The notes: generated by a model from the sequence alone, not told the origin. Shown: positions 51,281 to 61,481, numbered from the stretch's first letter. The stretch is DNA of 64,000 nucleotides from an uncultured Neglectibacter sp. (GCA_937958185.1 CALFFN010000021.1:1-64000); one strand, 5' to 3'. Numbers and translations are program-made.

Positions 51281-51820
51281 TCAAGAGGGTTTTTCCCTTT
51301 CTATCAGATGTATGACCCGCGGGCGGTTATAGCGCTGTAACATTACAAACAGCCCGTCAAAAGCGGCGCTGCCCAGGGAAGTCAGTAAAAACGTGGGAAA
51401 CGAGCCGAACAGGGGAACGAACGCCAGCGGCAGGAAGCTCAACACGATGATGGTCTCGTGAACCAGCTCTGCCTGGCACATCGCCTGAGCGATCTCTTCC
51501 CAGGTGTGCAGGCGCGGGTCGAACAGTTCCGGCTGAAAGGTGGGAAGATGCGCTTTCCATTTTTTGACCCGCAGCTTTTCGTAGAGCCGCTTTTCCCAAT
51601 GATGAAGCCTGTACCAGCGTCGGTGGTAATCCGCCCGGTTTTTCAGGAGCACGCGGAAAGCCCCGCCCACCAGCAGCCGCATACACAGATGATAGCTGAT
51701 GGTCCCGGCGGTAATGGCAAGGGTCAGCAGAACACCGGCAGGAAAGAACCGATAGCTCACCGCCAGCACAAGGGTCAGCGCGAGGAAAATCCCCGCAGCC
51801 CACTTCATCGTTTTTGCCAC
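51281..51820 (-). CDS. Membrane protein, CrtO-like acyltransferase family
   Basis: The 179-residue protein starts with GTG behind GGAGGTGA and has three to four hydrophobic segments. The layout (HHWEKRLYEKLRVKKWKAHLP near the middle, ending YNRPRVIHLIE) matches proteins called glycosyl-4,4'-diaponeurosporenoate acyltransferase (CrtO-like). No carotenoid genes are nearby, so the true function is open. Confidence 0.55.
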   Translation of the reverse strand: MAKTMKWAAGIFLALTLVLAVSYRFFPAGVLLTLAITAGTISYHLCMRLLVGGAFRVLLKNRADYHRRWYRLHHWEKRLYEKLRVKKWKAHLPTFQPELFDPRLHTWEEIAQAMCQAELVHETIIVLSFLPLAFVPLFGSFPTFLLTSLGSAAFDGLFVMLQRYNRPRVIHLIEREKPS

Positions 51821-51981
51821 CGTATGTCACCTCCGCTCTAATAGGCACGCCGTTTCCGCATAGGCTGAAACAATAGGTTAAATGCCTTTGCTAATTTTAC
51901 AATTGAGGGAAGCATATCAACTGCCGTTTTCTTGTTTTAGACATTTGTGAGAACATATCAACCCAAGAGCACCACGAAAAT

Positions 51982-52818
51982 TTAATTTTCAAGTTTTACT
52001 TCTGACCATAATATATTGTGGTCAGACAGGTTGTTTTCAATAATTCCACTACTTACATATGTTAGCCCTTTAACAAAAATATGGTCGTTATGAATTAAAT
52101 GCTTATATGTCCAATCATTTTCTTTCTCGCATAGTTCTAAACCATTCTCCTTTAATAAATCTTTTATTATATGCAAATTATAATTGTATTGGGCAACTGG
52201 CAGAGAGGGTCCTTCATATCTATTTTTTGCGTTATTCCATTCCTGTTTCTTGTATTTTTCTTTTACTTCTTCAAATGTTTTTTCTAATTCCCCGTAATAT
52301 TTTGCATTATTAAAGTCACCACATAAAATGTGCAAATAGTTATGTTCTATAGACTGAATAGTAGGAATTAGAATATTCTCAAAATGCTCCTTTTCTAAAT
52401 TATACTGTTCTTCAAGAGAACCTCTTCCACCTGTTTCCATTCTACAACCTATAACACAAAGATTTTTTCCACATACTAGCGGGACAATAACTCGCAAAAT
52501 GTTACACCCATCTACTACCGATGAAATAATGTCTTTGTTATATACTCGGTCTATTAATTCCTTATCCTTTATAAGTTCTCGTTTTAGCGCAATAAGAATT
52601 CCATTTTTTCCACTCCGGCTTTGTTGAAACCAAATATATCCTTCGTTTTGGAGGCTTTCAAACAGATAATCTATACCTTTTGCAATAACAAATGCGGTTA
52701 GTACGATAACATCAGCTTTTTGTTCCATTACTTTATCGACTAATTCTCTCTTTATCTCATACAGATTATTCCAACCTAAAGAAGCTTCACCTTTAATATT
52801 CCACGTCATTATTTTCAT
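51982..52818 (-). CDS. EEP (endonuclease/exonuclease/phosphatase) family protein, AT-rich
   Basis: The 278-residue protein begins MKIMTWNIKGEASLGWNN, has GDFNNAKYY in the middle and SDHNILW at the end, the EEP pattern. At the position where the family has the metal-binding Glu (LQE), the sequence is VLTAFV, so that ligand seems lost. The DNA is far more AT-rich than its neighbours, suggesting recent acquisition. Start 52818 is behind AGAAGAGGG. The substrate is unknown. Confidence 0.7.
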   Translation of the reverse strand: MKIMTWNIKGEASLGWNNLYEIKRELVDKVMEQKADVIVLTAFVIAKGIDYLFESLQNEGYIWFQQSRSGKNGILIALKRELIKDKELIDRVYNKDIISSVVDGCNILRVIVPLVCGKNLCVIGCRMETGGRGSLEEQYNLEKEHFENILIPTIQSIEHNYLHILCGDFNNAKYYGELEKTFEEVKEKYKKQEWNNAKNRYEGPSLPVAQYNYNLHIIKDLLKENGLELCEKENDWTYKHLIHNDHIFVKGLTYVSSGIIENNLSDHNILWSEVKLEN

Positions 52819-52950
52819 CAATAGCCCTCTTCTATCCATTTTTTCAACTCAGCCTATGGATTTTACGATTATTACCTTGATTCCCTCTTACTAAAAATCC
52901 TTCTCAAAGTCGAGTAGACCGTGTTGTTAACACTCACAATCCAAGTAAAA

Positions 52951-54318
52951 TCAAGCATTTTTTCGTGACATCAACACTACCGTCTCCACATGGCTCGTAG
53001 CCGGGAACATATCCACCGGGGTGGCTTCTACCGGGGGATAGCCCAATTCCGCAAAACGCTTCAGGTCCCGCGCCAGGGTCGCCGGGTCGCAGGAGACGTA
53101 AACGATCCGCCGGGGTTGAAAATTGACTACGGTTTCGATCAGATCCCCGGCGCAGCCCTTTCGGGGCGGGTCAAGGACGATCACGTCAGGGCGCTCGCCG
53201 CGGCGGGAAAGCTCCGCTGCCGCCTGCGCCGCGTCGCCGCAGAGAAACTCGGCGTTGGAAATATGGTTGTCGGCGGCGTTCTGCCGGGCGTTTTCCACGG
53301 CTTCCGGCACGATCTCCACACCGATGACCTTCCTTGCCTTTTTTGCCATGGAAAGCCCGATGGTCCCCGCGCCGCAATACAGGTCCAACAGCAGCTCCCG
53401 CCCTGTCAGCCCGGCGTATTCGGCGGCTTTTTCGTATAAGCGCTCCGCCTGGCTGCGGTTGATCTGATAGAAGGACAGGGGAGAGAGCCGGAAGCTCAGC
53501 CCGCACAGCTGGTCCTGAATGGTATCGCTGCCCCAGACCGTCCGGCACTGTTTTCCCAGCGCCACATTGGTGCGCTCCCGGTTGGAATTGACAATGACGC
53601 TGGCAAGCCCCGGCACGGCAGTCCTCAGCGCGGAGACCAGCTCCTGCTCGTGGTGCAGCCCATTGCCGTTTACCACTACGCACGCCATGATTTCTCCCGT
53701 TTTCTCACCCTTGCGCAGGTACAGCCGCCGCATTCTCCCGGTGTGAGCTTCCTCCTGATATACGGGATCGCCGTATTGCTCCGCCCACTGCCGGAAAGCG
53801 CCCATGGCGGCGGAAAATTCCTCCGGCTGCAGCAGGCAGCTCTCACAGTTTACAATGCGGTGGGAATTCACCGCGTAAAAGCCCATGGTCAGAGAGCCGT
53901 CGGCGGCAGCGCCCAAGGGCAGCAGCGCCTTGTTGCGGTAGCCGTTCCGCTCCGCCGCGCCGAGAATGGGGCGCAGGGGCAGGTCTTCCAGCCCGCCGAT
54001 CCTTGTCAGCGCGTCCTGCACCTTTGTCCACTTGATCTTCAGCTCCGCTTCATAGCTGATATGCCGATAGCAGCAGCCCCCGCATTGGGAAAAAACCGGG
54101 CAGTCCGGCTGAATCCTATCCGGGGAGGGGGACAGCAGGCGTTCCAGCCTGCCGTAAGAAAAATTCTTCAGCACCTTGACGATTTTTACCTCTGCCGTAT
54201 CTCCCGGGGCGGTCAGGGGAACGAACACCGCCATGCCGCCGTGGTGCCCCACGCCCATGCCCTCCGCCGTCATGCCGGTGATGGAAAGCTCGATCAGGTC
54301 ATTCTTTTTCAGGCTCAT
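52951..54318 (-). CDS. rlmD: 23S rRNA (uracil-C5)-methyltransferase, RlmD/RumA type
   Basis: The 455-residue protein has an N-terminal TRAM domain (ELSITGMTAEGMGVGHHGGM), an Fe-S cysteine cluster (CPVFSQCGGCCYRH, C at NCESC), a SAM-methyltransferase fold (LLLDLYCGAGTIGLSMA) and the catalytic loop SCDPATLARD. It methylates a uridine of 23S rRNA (U1939 type). GAGGAGGTG precedes the start at 54318; an extension to 54501 is rejected. Related paralogues (RlmCD) cannot be excluded. Confidence 0.92.
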   Translation of the reverse strand: MSLKKNDLIELSITGMTAEGMGVGHHGGMAVFVPLTAPGDTAEVKIVKVLKNFSYGRLERLLSPSPDRIQPDCPVFSQCGGCCYRHISYEAELKIKWTKVQDALTRIGGLEDLPLRPILGAAERNGYRNKALLPLGAAADGSLTMGFYAVNSHRIVNCESCLLQPEEFSAAMGAFRQWAEQYGDPVYQEEAHTGRMRRLYLRKGEKTGEIMACVVVNGNGLHHEQELVSALRTAVPGLASVIVNSNRERTNVALGKQCRTVWGSDTIQDQLCGLSFRLSPLSFYQINRSQAERLYEKAAEYAGLTGRELLLDLYCGAGTIGLSMAKKARKVIGVEIVPEAVENARQNAADNHISNAEFLCGDAAQAAAELSRRGERPDVIVLDPPRKGCAGDLIETVVNFQPRRIVYVSCDPATLARDLKRFAELGYPPVEATPVDMFPATSHVETVVLMSRKNA

Positions 54319-54389
54319 GCCGCGCACCTCCTCTCCGTAAGCAGCCCCGAAAAAAGCGGGAAAGAAGCCCTTCCCGCCGTTTTCAGCTT

Positions 54390-54716
54390 TTACCAGCGTT
54401 CCATGTTCCGCCGGTGCTTTTCCAGATAAATTTTTTCCACGTCCTCCGGGGAAATGGAATAGCAGAGCAGCAGGTCGTTCAAATACATCATGGTATCGCA
54501 AAATTCCTCAATAAAGTGCCGTCTTGCTTCCTCGTCCTCCATGATGGCGCTGTCGCCCTGCTTTTTGATGATATCCGCCATTTCTCCGGCTTCTATGATC
54601 GCCCACAGCAGGGTGTCCCGCCCCTTTTCCGGGGACAGCCCGCCCCAGATGTCCTCATAATGGGCTTGCAGCTCCTTTTGAATTTCCTGCATTTGGGTAA
54701 AACCAAAATTGCTCAT
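54390..54716 (-). CDS. MazG-like nucleotide pyrophosphohydrolase
   Basis: The 108-residue all-helical protein carries the metal-binding EAGEMADI and EEFCDTMMYLND motifs (ExxE...ExxD), as in MazG/dUTPase-like NTP pyrophosphatases. It probably sanitises nucleotides. The ATG overlaps the stop of the MATE gene (ATGA). Confidence 0.85.
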   Translation of the reverse strand: MSNFGFTQMQEIQKELQAHYEDIWGGLSPEKGRDTLLWAIIEAGEMADIIKKQGDSAIMEDEEARRHFIEEFCDTMMYLNDLLLCYSISPEDVEKIYLEKHRRNMERW

Positions 54717-56110
54717 GAAAGGCCCTCCTTTTTATTTGACTCCTCCGGCTTTTTTCTCAGGTTCTTTTTTGCCCACACAAGGAAGGAAACGGTGGTGACC
54801 GCAGCGGCAAGGATATCCGCGATAGGCTCCGCCACAAATACGCCGAACAGCTTATCCGCAAAGAAGAGGGGCAGGATATAGATAAGGGGGATCAGCAGAA
54901 CGATTTTTCGCAGCAGTGCCAGCAGCAGGGAGGACTTTGCCTGCCCCAGCGCCAGAAAAGACTGCTGGAAGCTCATCTGCGCGCCGGAAGCAAAGCAGCC
55001 GAACATAAAGATCCTGGTCGCCCACACGGCGGTCTCCATCAGCTCCGGGTCATTGGAGAAAATGCCCACAAACACCTGGGGGAACAGCTCCAGCGCCAGC
55101 CAGAACAGCGTGCAGTAGACCATACAGCAGGTCACCAGCAGCCGCACGGATTTCCGTACCCGCTTGTAGTCTCCGGCGCCGTAATTATAGCTCGTGATAG
55201 GCTGCGCACCTTGAGCGAACCCCTGCAGGGGAAGGTTTACGATCTGCAGAATGCTTGCCAGCACCGTATAGGCGCCCACTGCGATATCCCCGCCGTATTT
55301 CAGCAGCGAGGTGTTCAGCACCACGCTGAGCAGGCTTTCCGTGCTCTGCATGATAAAGGGGGAAACGCCCAATGCCAGCACGGGCAGCAGGATATCCCTC
55401 CGTGGGAGCATGTAGCTCCTTTTGATTTTAATAGTGGTTTTCTTTCCACAGAGGAAGAAAAGCACCCACACGGCGGAAACCGCCTGGGACAGAATGGTCG
55501 CCAGCGCCGCGCCCTGTACGCCCATGCTGAATACAAAGATGAACACCGGGTCCAGCGCAATGTTCAGCGCCGCGCCGATGATGACAGTCAGCATACTGGT
55601 GGTGGCGAAGCCCTGGGAGGTGATAAACATATTCATGCCCAGCGCGATCTGTACGAACACCGTGCCGCACACGTAAATGCGCATATAGCTGTTGGCATAG
55701 CCTATAGTGTTGTCACTGGCGCCGAACGCCCGCAGGATCGGCTCGGAAAACACAAACAGCACTACGGTCAGCACTGCGGAGATCAGGAGCAGAGCGGTGA
55801 AGCAGTTGCTTAAAATGCGCTCCGCTTCTTCCTTGTTCTGCTTTCCCAGCGCAATGGAGGCTCTGGGCGCGCCGCCCATGGCGATGAGCGAGCTGAACGC
55901 CATGATGAGAATGATTACGGGGAATGTAACGCCTACGCCGGTCAGGGCGGCTGTCCCGGTTTCGGGGATATGCCCGATGTAAATGCGGTCCACAATATTA
56001 TAGAGCATATTGACAAGCTGCGCCGTAATGGCGGGCACAGCAAGAGAAAACAACAGCCTGCCGATGCTGCCGTGCCCCAAATCAGGTTCGCGGCGCGTTT
56101 TTTCTTTCAT
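54713..56110 (-). CDS. MATE-family efflux transporter
   Basis: The 465-residue polytopic protein starts MKEKTRREPDLGHGSIGRLL and has about twelve membrane segments in two MatE repeats (for example VNMLYNIVDRIYIGHI, GVSPFIMQSTESLLSVVL). It exports drugs or metabolites using Na+ or H+ gradients; substrate unknown. AAGAAGGAAA precedes the start. Confidence 0.93.
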   Translation of the reverse strand: MKEKTRREPDLGHGSIGRLLFSLAVPAITAQLVNMLYNIVDRIYIGHIPETGTAALTGVGVTFPVIILIMAFSSLIAMGGAPRASIALGKQNKEEAERILSNCFTALLLISAVLTVVLFVFSEPILRAFGASDNTIGYANSYMRIYVCGTVFVQIALGMNMFITSQGFATTSMLTVIIGAALNIALDPVFIFVFSMGVQGAALATILSQAVSAVWVLFFLCGKKTTIKIKRSYMLPRRDILLPVLALGVSPFIMQSTESLLSVVLNTSLLKYGGDIAVGAYTVLASILQIVNLPLQGFAQGAQPITSYNYGAGDYKRVRKSVRLLVTCCMVYCTLFWLALELFPQVFVGIFSNDPELMETAVWATRIFMFGCFASGAQMSFQQSFLALGQAKSSLLLALLRKIVLLIPLIYILPLFFADKLFGVFVAEPIADILAAAVTTVSFLVWAKKNLRKKPEESNKKEGLS

Positions 56111-56146
56111 GGGACAGTTTCCTTCTTTCTGTGAGATAAAGCCGCT

Positions 56147-57490
56147 TTACTCCTCGTTTTCTTCTGCCTCTTCGCCGGGCAGGTTCTTGACCAGCAGCAG
56201 CCGTGCCAGCCGCTGGTCCTCCACAGACAGCACGGTGATGGTCAGTCCGCTGACTTCGATGCTGGGGTGCTCGTCCTCTTTGGGAATGCGCCCCAACTGC
56301 TCCGTGACAAAGCCAGCGATGGTGTCGTAGTCGCCCTCCGGCAGCTCGATCCCGGTCAAATCGGAAATTTCGTCGATGGAAGCGGTGCCGTCCACGGTAA
56401 ATTCCGTTTCACTGACCTGCTGAATCTCTTCTTCCTCGTTATCGTACTCGTCCTGAATATTGCCCACGATGGATTCCACCAGGTCTTCCAGCGTGATAAG
56501 CCCGGCGGTGCCGCCGTATTCGTCCACCACAATGGCGATCTGCACTTTGCGTTCCGTCATTTCTGTGAACAGCTGGCTGCATTTTTTCGTTTCGGGGATA
56601 AAGTAAGCGGGGCGCATCATATCCGTCAGGCTGACGAAATCCGGCAGCTCCTTTCCCACATAGGGCAGCAGGTCCTTCACATAGCAGATACCCACCACGG
56701 AGTCGATGTCCTCATGGTACACCGGGATACGGGAGCAGCCGTTCTCCACGGCGACCTCCACCGCTTCCCCGATGGAAGCGTCGTCGGCAACCGCCAGGAT
56801 ATCCGTCCGGTGGGTCATGGTCTCGCCGACGGTGGTGTCGTTAAAATCCAGGATATTGGCGATCATGTCCTTTTCCGTTTCTTCGATGACGCCCTTTTCC
56901 TCGCCCTCGCCTACGATCTGCAGGATCTCTTCCTCTGTCACCGCGTCTTCCAGGGATTTGGGGTCAATGCGGAACAGCCGGAGAATGCCGTTGGAAATGC
57001 GGGCGCAGAGGAGCAGGAAGGGCTTCGCCAGCTGGGAAAGCGCCCAAATCAGCCCCGCGTGGCGCATGACAAAGCGCTGGGGATTTTTCCGCACGCCCTT
57101 TTTCGGCAGCAGGTCGCCGAATACGGTAAAGAGCAGCAGATAGCACAGGGCGGACAGCAGGCAGGCAAGCACGCCCCGCAGGGGCGCGGGCTTGAGGGCG
57201 GAAAAAGCCCCGCACAAAATGGGGGACAGCCCGGCGCTCCACAGGGCGATGCCTAAAAGCCCCGCGAACAGCAGCCCGTACTGAATGGGGAAAACGATGC
57301 CGGTTTGAGCGTCCAGCGCCTTTTGCAGTTTTTTTGCCCGTTTCTCTCCGGCTTCCGCTTCCTTTTTCAGCTGGGAGGGGGAGAGAGAGTCCAGGGCGGA
57401 ATCCGCGGCGCTGTAGAAAGCGGCGAGGATCAGCAGCAGGACAGAGAATAAGATACATAAAACAGATGAGCCGTCAGGTTCAGCAGGCAT
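56147..57490 (-). CDS. CNNM/CorC-type transporter (DUF21-CBS-HlyC)
   Basis: The 447-residue protein has an N-terminal membrane DUF21 domain (about 1-190), two CBS motifs (VIEETEKDMIANILDFNDTT, GETMTHRTDILAV) and a C-terminal HlyC/CorC transporter-associated domain (DGTASIDEISDLTGIELPEG). It is thought to export Mg2+ or Co2+. AAAAAGGAG precedes the start. Confidence 0.92.
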   Translation of the reverse strand: MPAEPDGSSVLCILFSVLLLILAAFYSAADSALDSLSPSQLKKEAEAGEKRAKKLQKALDAQTGIVFPIQYGLLFAGLLGIALWSAGLSPILCGAFSALKPAPLRGVLACLLSALCYLLLFTVFGDLLPKKGVRKNPQRFVMRHAGLIWALSQLAKPFLLLCARISNGILRLFRIDPKSLEDAVTEEEILQIVGEGEEKGVIEETEKDMIANILDFNDTTVGETMTHRTDILAVADDASIGEAVEVAVENGCSRIPVYHEDIDSVVGICYVKDLLPYVGKELPDFVSLTDMMRPAYFIPETKKCSQLFTEMTERKVQIAIVVDEYGGTAGLITLEDLVESIVGNIQDEYDNEEEEIQQVSETEFTVDGTASIDEISDLTGIELPEGDYDTIAGFVTEQLGRIPKEDEHPSIEVSGLTITVLSVEDQRLARLLLVKNLPGEEAEENEE

Positions 57491-57695
57491 TTGAAAAGAA
57501 CTCCTTTTTCATTTTTTCCGCAGGCGAAGCTTCGCCCATAATAATATAAGTATTGTACTCAAGAAGCGTTCGGTTGTCAAATCCGCCCGAAACGCCGCTT
57601 TTCGGAAGAAACCGGGATTTTCCGAAGCCTTTTTCAAAATGGAAGAAAACATTCAAAAAAATTTTACTTTTCCTGTGAGAATTGCTAATTTCCCT

Positions 57696-57724
57696 TTGAC
57701 AGTCGGGGAAAAGAATGGTAAAAT
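57696..57724 (+). promoter_or_regulatory. Promoter of the PFOR gene
   Basis: TTGACA (57696-57701) and TAAAAT (57719-57724) are 17 bp apart, 75 bp before the ATG. The rest of the 57491-57798 gap shows no gene or strong structure. Confidence 0.8.
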
Positions 57725-57798
57725 AAAGCAGAACGGGCAGCAAACTCAGTTTGCCCGTCCACCGATTATAGACTATCCTAAAAGGAGGAAATAGTTCA

Positions 57799-60700
57799 AT
57801 GGCAAGAAAAATGAAAACCATGGATGGCAACAACGCTGCCGCGCATGTTTCCTATGCGTTTACCGACGTTGCCGCCATCTACCCCATCACGCCTTCTTCC
57901 GTGATGGCGGACGAAACGGACAAGTATGCCGCCGCCGGCAGAAAGAACCTGTTCGGCAGAGAGGTACGTGTCACGGAAATGCAGTCTGAGGCTGGCGCCG
58001 CCGGCGCGGTACACGGCTCTCTGGCTGCCGGCGCACTGACCACCACTTATACGGCTTCTCAGGGTCTGCTCCTGATGATTCCCAACATGTATAAGATGGC
58101 TGGCGAGCTGCTGCCCAGCGTGATCCACGTTTCCGCCCGTACACTGGCGACCCACGCTCTGAACATTTTCGGCGACCACTCCGACGTGTACGCCTGCCGT
58201 CAGACCGGCTATGCCATGCTGTGCTCCAACTCTCCCCAGGAGGTCATGGACCTGGGCGCTGTCGCTCATTTGTCCGCCATTAAGGGCAAGGTTCCTTTCC
58301 TCCATTTCTTCGATGGCTTCCGCACCTCTCACGAGATCCAGAAGATCGAAGTCTGGGATTATGAGGACCTGGGCGAAATGCTGGACTGGGACGCTGTGGA
58401 CGCGTTCCGCCGCCATGCTTTGAACCCCGAGCATCCCGTGCTGCGCGGACAGGCTCAGAACGGCGACATCTTCTTCCAGGCACGCGAAGCCTGCAACAAG
58501 TATTATGACGCCATTCCCGAGGTCGTCGTGGAGTACATGAACAAGGTCAATGCCAAGATCGGCACCGACTACAAGCCCTTCAACTACTACGGCGCGCCCG
58601 ATGCCGAAAAGGTCATCATCGCCATGGGCTCCGCCTGCGAGACCATTGAAGAAGTGGTCGATTACATGAACGCGGCAGGGGAGAAGGTAGGTCTGGTGAA
58701 GGTCCACCTGTACCGTCCCTTCGTTGCCAAGTACCTGCTGGACGTGCTGCCCGATACGGTGAAAGCCATCTCCGTTCTGGACCGCACCAAGGAGCCCGGC
58801 TCCATCGGCGAGCCCCTGTATCTGGACGTTCTGGCTGCCATCAACGGCACCCAGTTCGGCGCCTGCCCCGTGTATACCGGCCGTTACGGTCTGGGCAGCA
58901 AGGACACCAAGCCCAGCGACATCATCGCCGTGTACCGCAACATGGAATCCGCTTCTCCCAAGAAGCGCTTCACCATCGGCATTGTGGACGATGTGACCCA
59001 CCTGTCCCTGGACGTAAAGGAAGACCCCGATACCGCTCCTGCCGGCACCACCTCCTGTAAGTTCTGGGGTCTGGGTTCCGACGGCACTGTGGGCGCCAAC
59101 AAGAACTCCATCAAGATCATCGGCGACCACACCGATATGTACGCCCAGGGCTACTTCGATTACGACTCCAAGAAGTCCGGCGGTCTGACCATCTCCCATC
59201 TGCGCTTTGGCCATACCCCCATCAAGTCCACCTACTACATCAGCAAGGCTGATTTCGTCGCCTGCTCCAATCCTGCTTACCTGGACACCTATGACATGGT
59301 GCAGGATTTGAAGAAGGGCGGCAGCTTCCTTTTGAACTGCGCCTGGGACGCCGCAGAGCTCAACGAGCGCCTGCCCGGCAAGGTGAAGAAGTACATTGCC
59401 GACAACGACATCAACTTCTATACCATCGACGGCTTCAAGATCGGCAAGGAGATCGGTCTGGGCACCCGTATCAACACCGTGCTGCAGTCCGCCTTCTTCT
59501 CCATCGCCAAGATCATTCCTGAGGAAGACGCCATCAAATATATGAAGGACGCCGCTCAGAAGTCCTACGGCAAGAAGGGCGAAGCCGTGGTCAAGATGAA
59601 CCACGACGCTATCGACGCCGGTGCTACCGGCTACACCAAGGTCGAGGTTCCCGCCGACTGGAAGAACGCTGTAGACGATTCCAAGAAGAAGGTCGCCACC
59701 GGCACCCGTCAGGAGCTGGTGGACTATGTGAACAACGTGGTCTATCCCGTCAACTCCTTCCACGGCAAGGACCTGCCCGTTTCCACCTTTGAAAACTATG
59801 CCGACGGCACCTCTCCCCAGGGCACTGCCGCCTATGAGAAGCGCGGCGTGGCTGTGGACGTTCCCGAGTGGATCGTGGACAACTGCATTCAGTGCAACCA
59901 GTGCTCTTATGTCTGCCCCCACGCGGTCATTCGTCCCATCGCTATGACCGATGAGGAATTGAAGAACGCGCCTGCCGGCACAAAGGCAAAGCCCATGACC
60001 GGCGTACCCGGCATGAATTTCGCCATGGTCATTTCCACGCTGGACTGCACAGGCTGCGGCTCCTGCGTGACCACCTGCCCCGCCAAGGAAAAGGCATTGA
60101 AGATGTCTCCCATCGACTCTCAGCGTCCCCAGCAGGCAGTGTTCGATTACGGCATTGACCTGCCCCAGAAAGCGGAGGTCGCCGAAAAGTTCAAGGAGAC
60201 CAGCGTCAAGGGCAGCCAGTTCAAGCAGCCTTTGCTGGAGTTCTCCGGCGCCTGCGGCGGCTGCGGCGAAACTCCTTACGCCAAGCTGGCTACCCAGCTG
60301 TTCGGCGATAAGATGTATATTGCCAACGCTACCGGCTGTTCCTCCATTTGGGGCGGCTCCGCTCCCGCTACGCCTTACACCGTGAACAAGCAGGGTCACG
60401 GTCCCGCCTGGCAGAACTCCCTGTTCGAGGACAACGCCGAGTTCGGTTTGGGCATGACCCTGGCTCAGAACGCTGTGCGCGGTCGTTTGCAGGAGCTGAC
60501 CGAAAACCTGATCGCCGGGGAGAACACCCCTGCCGACGTGAAGGAGACCGGCAAGGCCTGGATCGACACCATGAGCGATTCTAAGACGAACGGTCCTGCT
60601 GCCGAGGCTTACATCGCCGCTTTGGAGAAGTGCGGCTGCGATAAGGCAAAAGAGATTTTGAAGGATAAGGATTTCCTTGCCAAGAAGTCCATGTGGATCC

Positions 60701-61329
60701 TGGGCGGCGACGGCTGGGCTTATGACATCGGCTTCGGTGGTCTGGATCACGCCATTGCTTCCGGCGAGAACATCAACATCCTGGTGTTCGATACCGAGGT
60801 GTATTCCAACACTGGCGGACAGGCAAGTAAGTCCACGCCCACCGGCTCCGTGGCGCAGTTTGCCGCTACCGGCAAGGCTCAGAAGAAGAAGGACCTGGCA
60901 GCTATCGCCATGAGCTACGGCTATGTCTATGTGGCTCAGGTCGCTATGGGCGCCGACATGAACCAGTGCATCAAGGCGTTCGCTGAAGCGGAAAGCTACA
61001 ACGGACCTTCTCTGATCCTGGCGTATGCCCCCTGTATCAACCACGGTATCAAGGGCGGCATGGGTATTTCTCAGTTGGAGGAAAAGAAGGCGGTCACCGC
61101 CGGCTACTGGCACAACTTCCGTTTTGATCCCCGCCGTGCAGAGGCTGGGGAGAATCCCTTCCAGCTGGACAGCAAGGAGCCTTCCGCTTCTTACCGCGAC
61201 TTCATCATGGGCGAGGTCCGTTACAACAGCCTGACCCGTTCCTTCCCGGAGCGTGCCGAAAAGCTGTTCGCCGATGCGGAGCGGTTCGCCAGCGAAAAGT
61301 ATGCCAAGCTGAAGAAGATGGCAGAGTAA
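57799..61329 (+). CDS. nifJ: Pyruvate:ferredoxin (flavodoxin) oxidoreductase, single-chain
   Basis: The 1176-residue protein is a full-length PFOR. It has the gamma/alpha part at the N-terminus, ferredoxin clusters CIQCNQCSYVCP and CTGCGSCVTTCP near residues 695-760, the third cluster CGGCGETPYAKL, and the TPP motif GDGWAYDIGFGGLDHA then TEVYSNTGGQASKSTP near residue 970. It oxidises pyruvate to acetyl-CoA and CO2, reducing ferredoxin, a core step in anaerobes. AAAGGAGG precedes the ATG. Codon use is strongly biased, as in highly expressed genes. Confidence 0.97.
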   Translation: MARKMKTMDGNNAAAHVSYAFTDVAAIYPITPSSVMADETDKYAAAGRKNLFGREVRVTEMQSEAGAAGAVHGSLAAGALTTTYTASQGLLLMIPNMYKMAGELLPSVIHVSARTLATHALNIFGDHSDVYACRQTGYAMLCSNSPQEVMDLGAVAHLSAIKGKVPFLHFFDGFRTSHEIQKIEVWDYEDLGEMLDWDAVDAFRRHALNPEHPVLRGQAQNGDIFFQAREACNKYYDAIPEVVVEYMNKVNAKIGTDYKPFNYYGAPDAEKVIIAMGSACETIEEVVDYMNAAGEKVGLVKVHLYRPFVAKYLLDVLPDTVKAISVLDRTKEPGSIGEPLYLDVLAAINGTQFGACPVYTGRYGLGSKDTKPSDIIAVYRNMESASPKKRFTIGIVDDVTHLSLDVKEDPDTAPAGTTSCKFWGLGSDGTVGANKNSIKIIGDHTDMYAQGYFDYDSKKSGGLTISHLRFGHTPIKSTYYISKADFVACSNPAYLDTYDMVQDLKKGGSFLLNCAWDAAELNERLPGKVKKYIADNDINFYTIDGFKIGKEIGLGTRINTVLQSAFFSIAKIIPEEDAIKYMKDAAQKSYGKKGEAVVKMNHDAIDAGATGYTKVEVPADWKNAVDDSKKKVATGTRQELVDYVNNVVYPVNSFHGKDLPVSTFENYADGTSPQGTAAYEKRGVAVDVPEWIVDNCIQCNQCSYVCPHAVIRPIAMTDEELKNAPAGTKAKPMTGVPGMNFAMVISTLDCTGCGSCVTTCPAKEKALKMSPIDSQRPQQAVFDYGIDLPQKAEVAEKFKETSVKGSQFKQPLLEFSGACGGCGETPYAKLATQLFGDKMYIANATGCSSIWGGSAPATPYTVNKQGHGPAWQNSLFEDNAEFGLGMTLAQNAVRGRLQELTENLIAGENTPADVKETGKAWIDTMSDSKTNGPAAEAYIAALEKCGCDKAKEILKDKDFLAKKSMWILGGDGWAYDIGFGGLDHAIASGENINILVFDTEVYSNTGGQASKSTPTGSVAQFAATGKAQKKKDLAAIAMSYGYVYVAQVAMGADMNQCIKAFAEAESYNGPSLILAYAPCINHGIKGGMGISQLEEKKAVTAGYWHNFRFDPRRAEAGENPFQLDSKEPSASYRDFIMGEVRYNSLTRSFPERAEKLFADAERFASEKYAKLKKMAE

Positions 61330-61371
61330 TTTTTGCTTTTTCATTATTTTTCTCCTTTCTATAAAAGAGGG

Positions 61372-61415
61372 GCGGTCTGCCGGGCAACCGGCAGACCGCT
61401 TCTCGCATTTTCAGG
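61372..61415 (+). terminator. Terminator-like hairpin after the PFOR gene
   Basis: GCGGTCTGCCGG pairs perfectly with CCGGCAGACCGC around GCAA, but only TTCTCGCATTTT follows, so the U-tract is weak. Confidence 0.7.
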
Positions 61416-61451
61416 GGCTGTCCTTTTTCACTCCAAATTGCCGAAAAGAAT

Positions 61452-61481
61452 TTGACAAGCGGTTTTGCCTTGTGGTACTAT
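61452..61481 (+). promoter_or_regulatory. Promoter of the glutamine-amidotransferase-like hydrolase
   Basis: TTGACA (61452-61457) and TACTAT (61476-61481) are 18 bp apart, about 42 bp before the start codon. Confidence 0.6.

Noticed and set aside
57796..61344. A very long minus-strand frame opposite the PFOR gene
   Set aside because: It is the antisense of a strongly biased, clearly functional PFOR gene, has no recognisable domain, and arises from the absence of complementary stop codons in GC-rich coding sequence.
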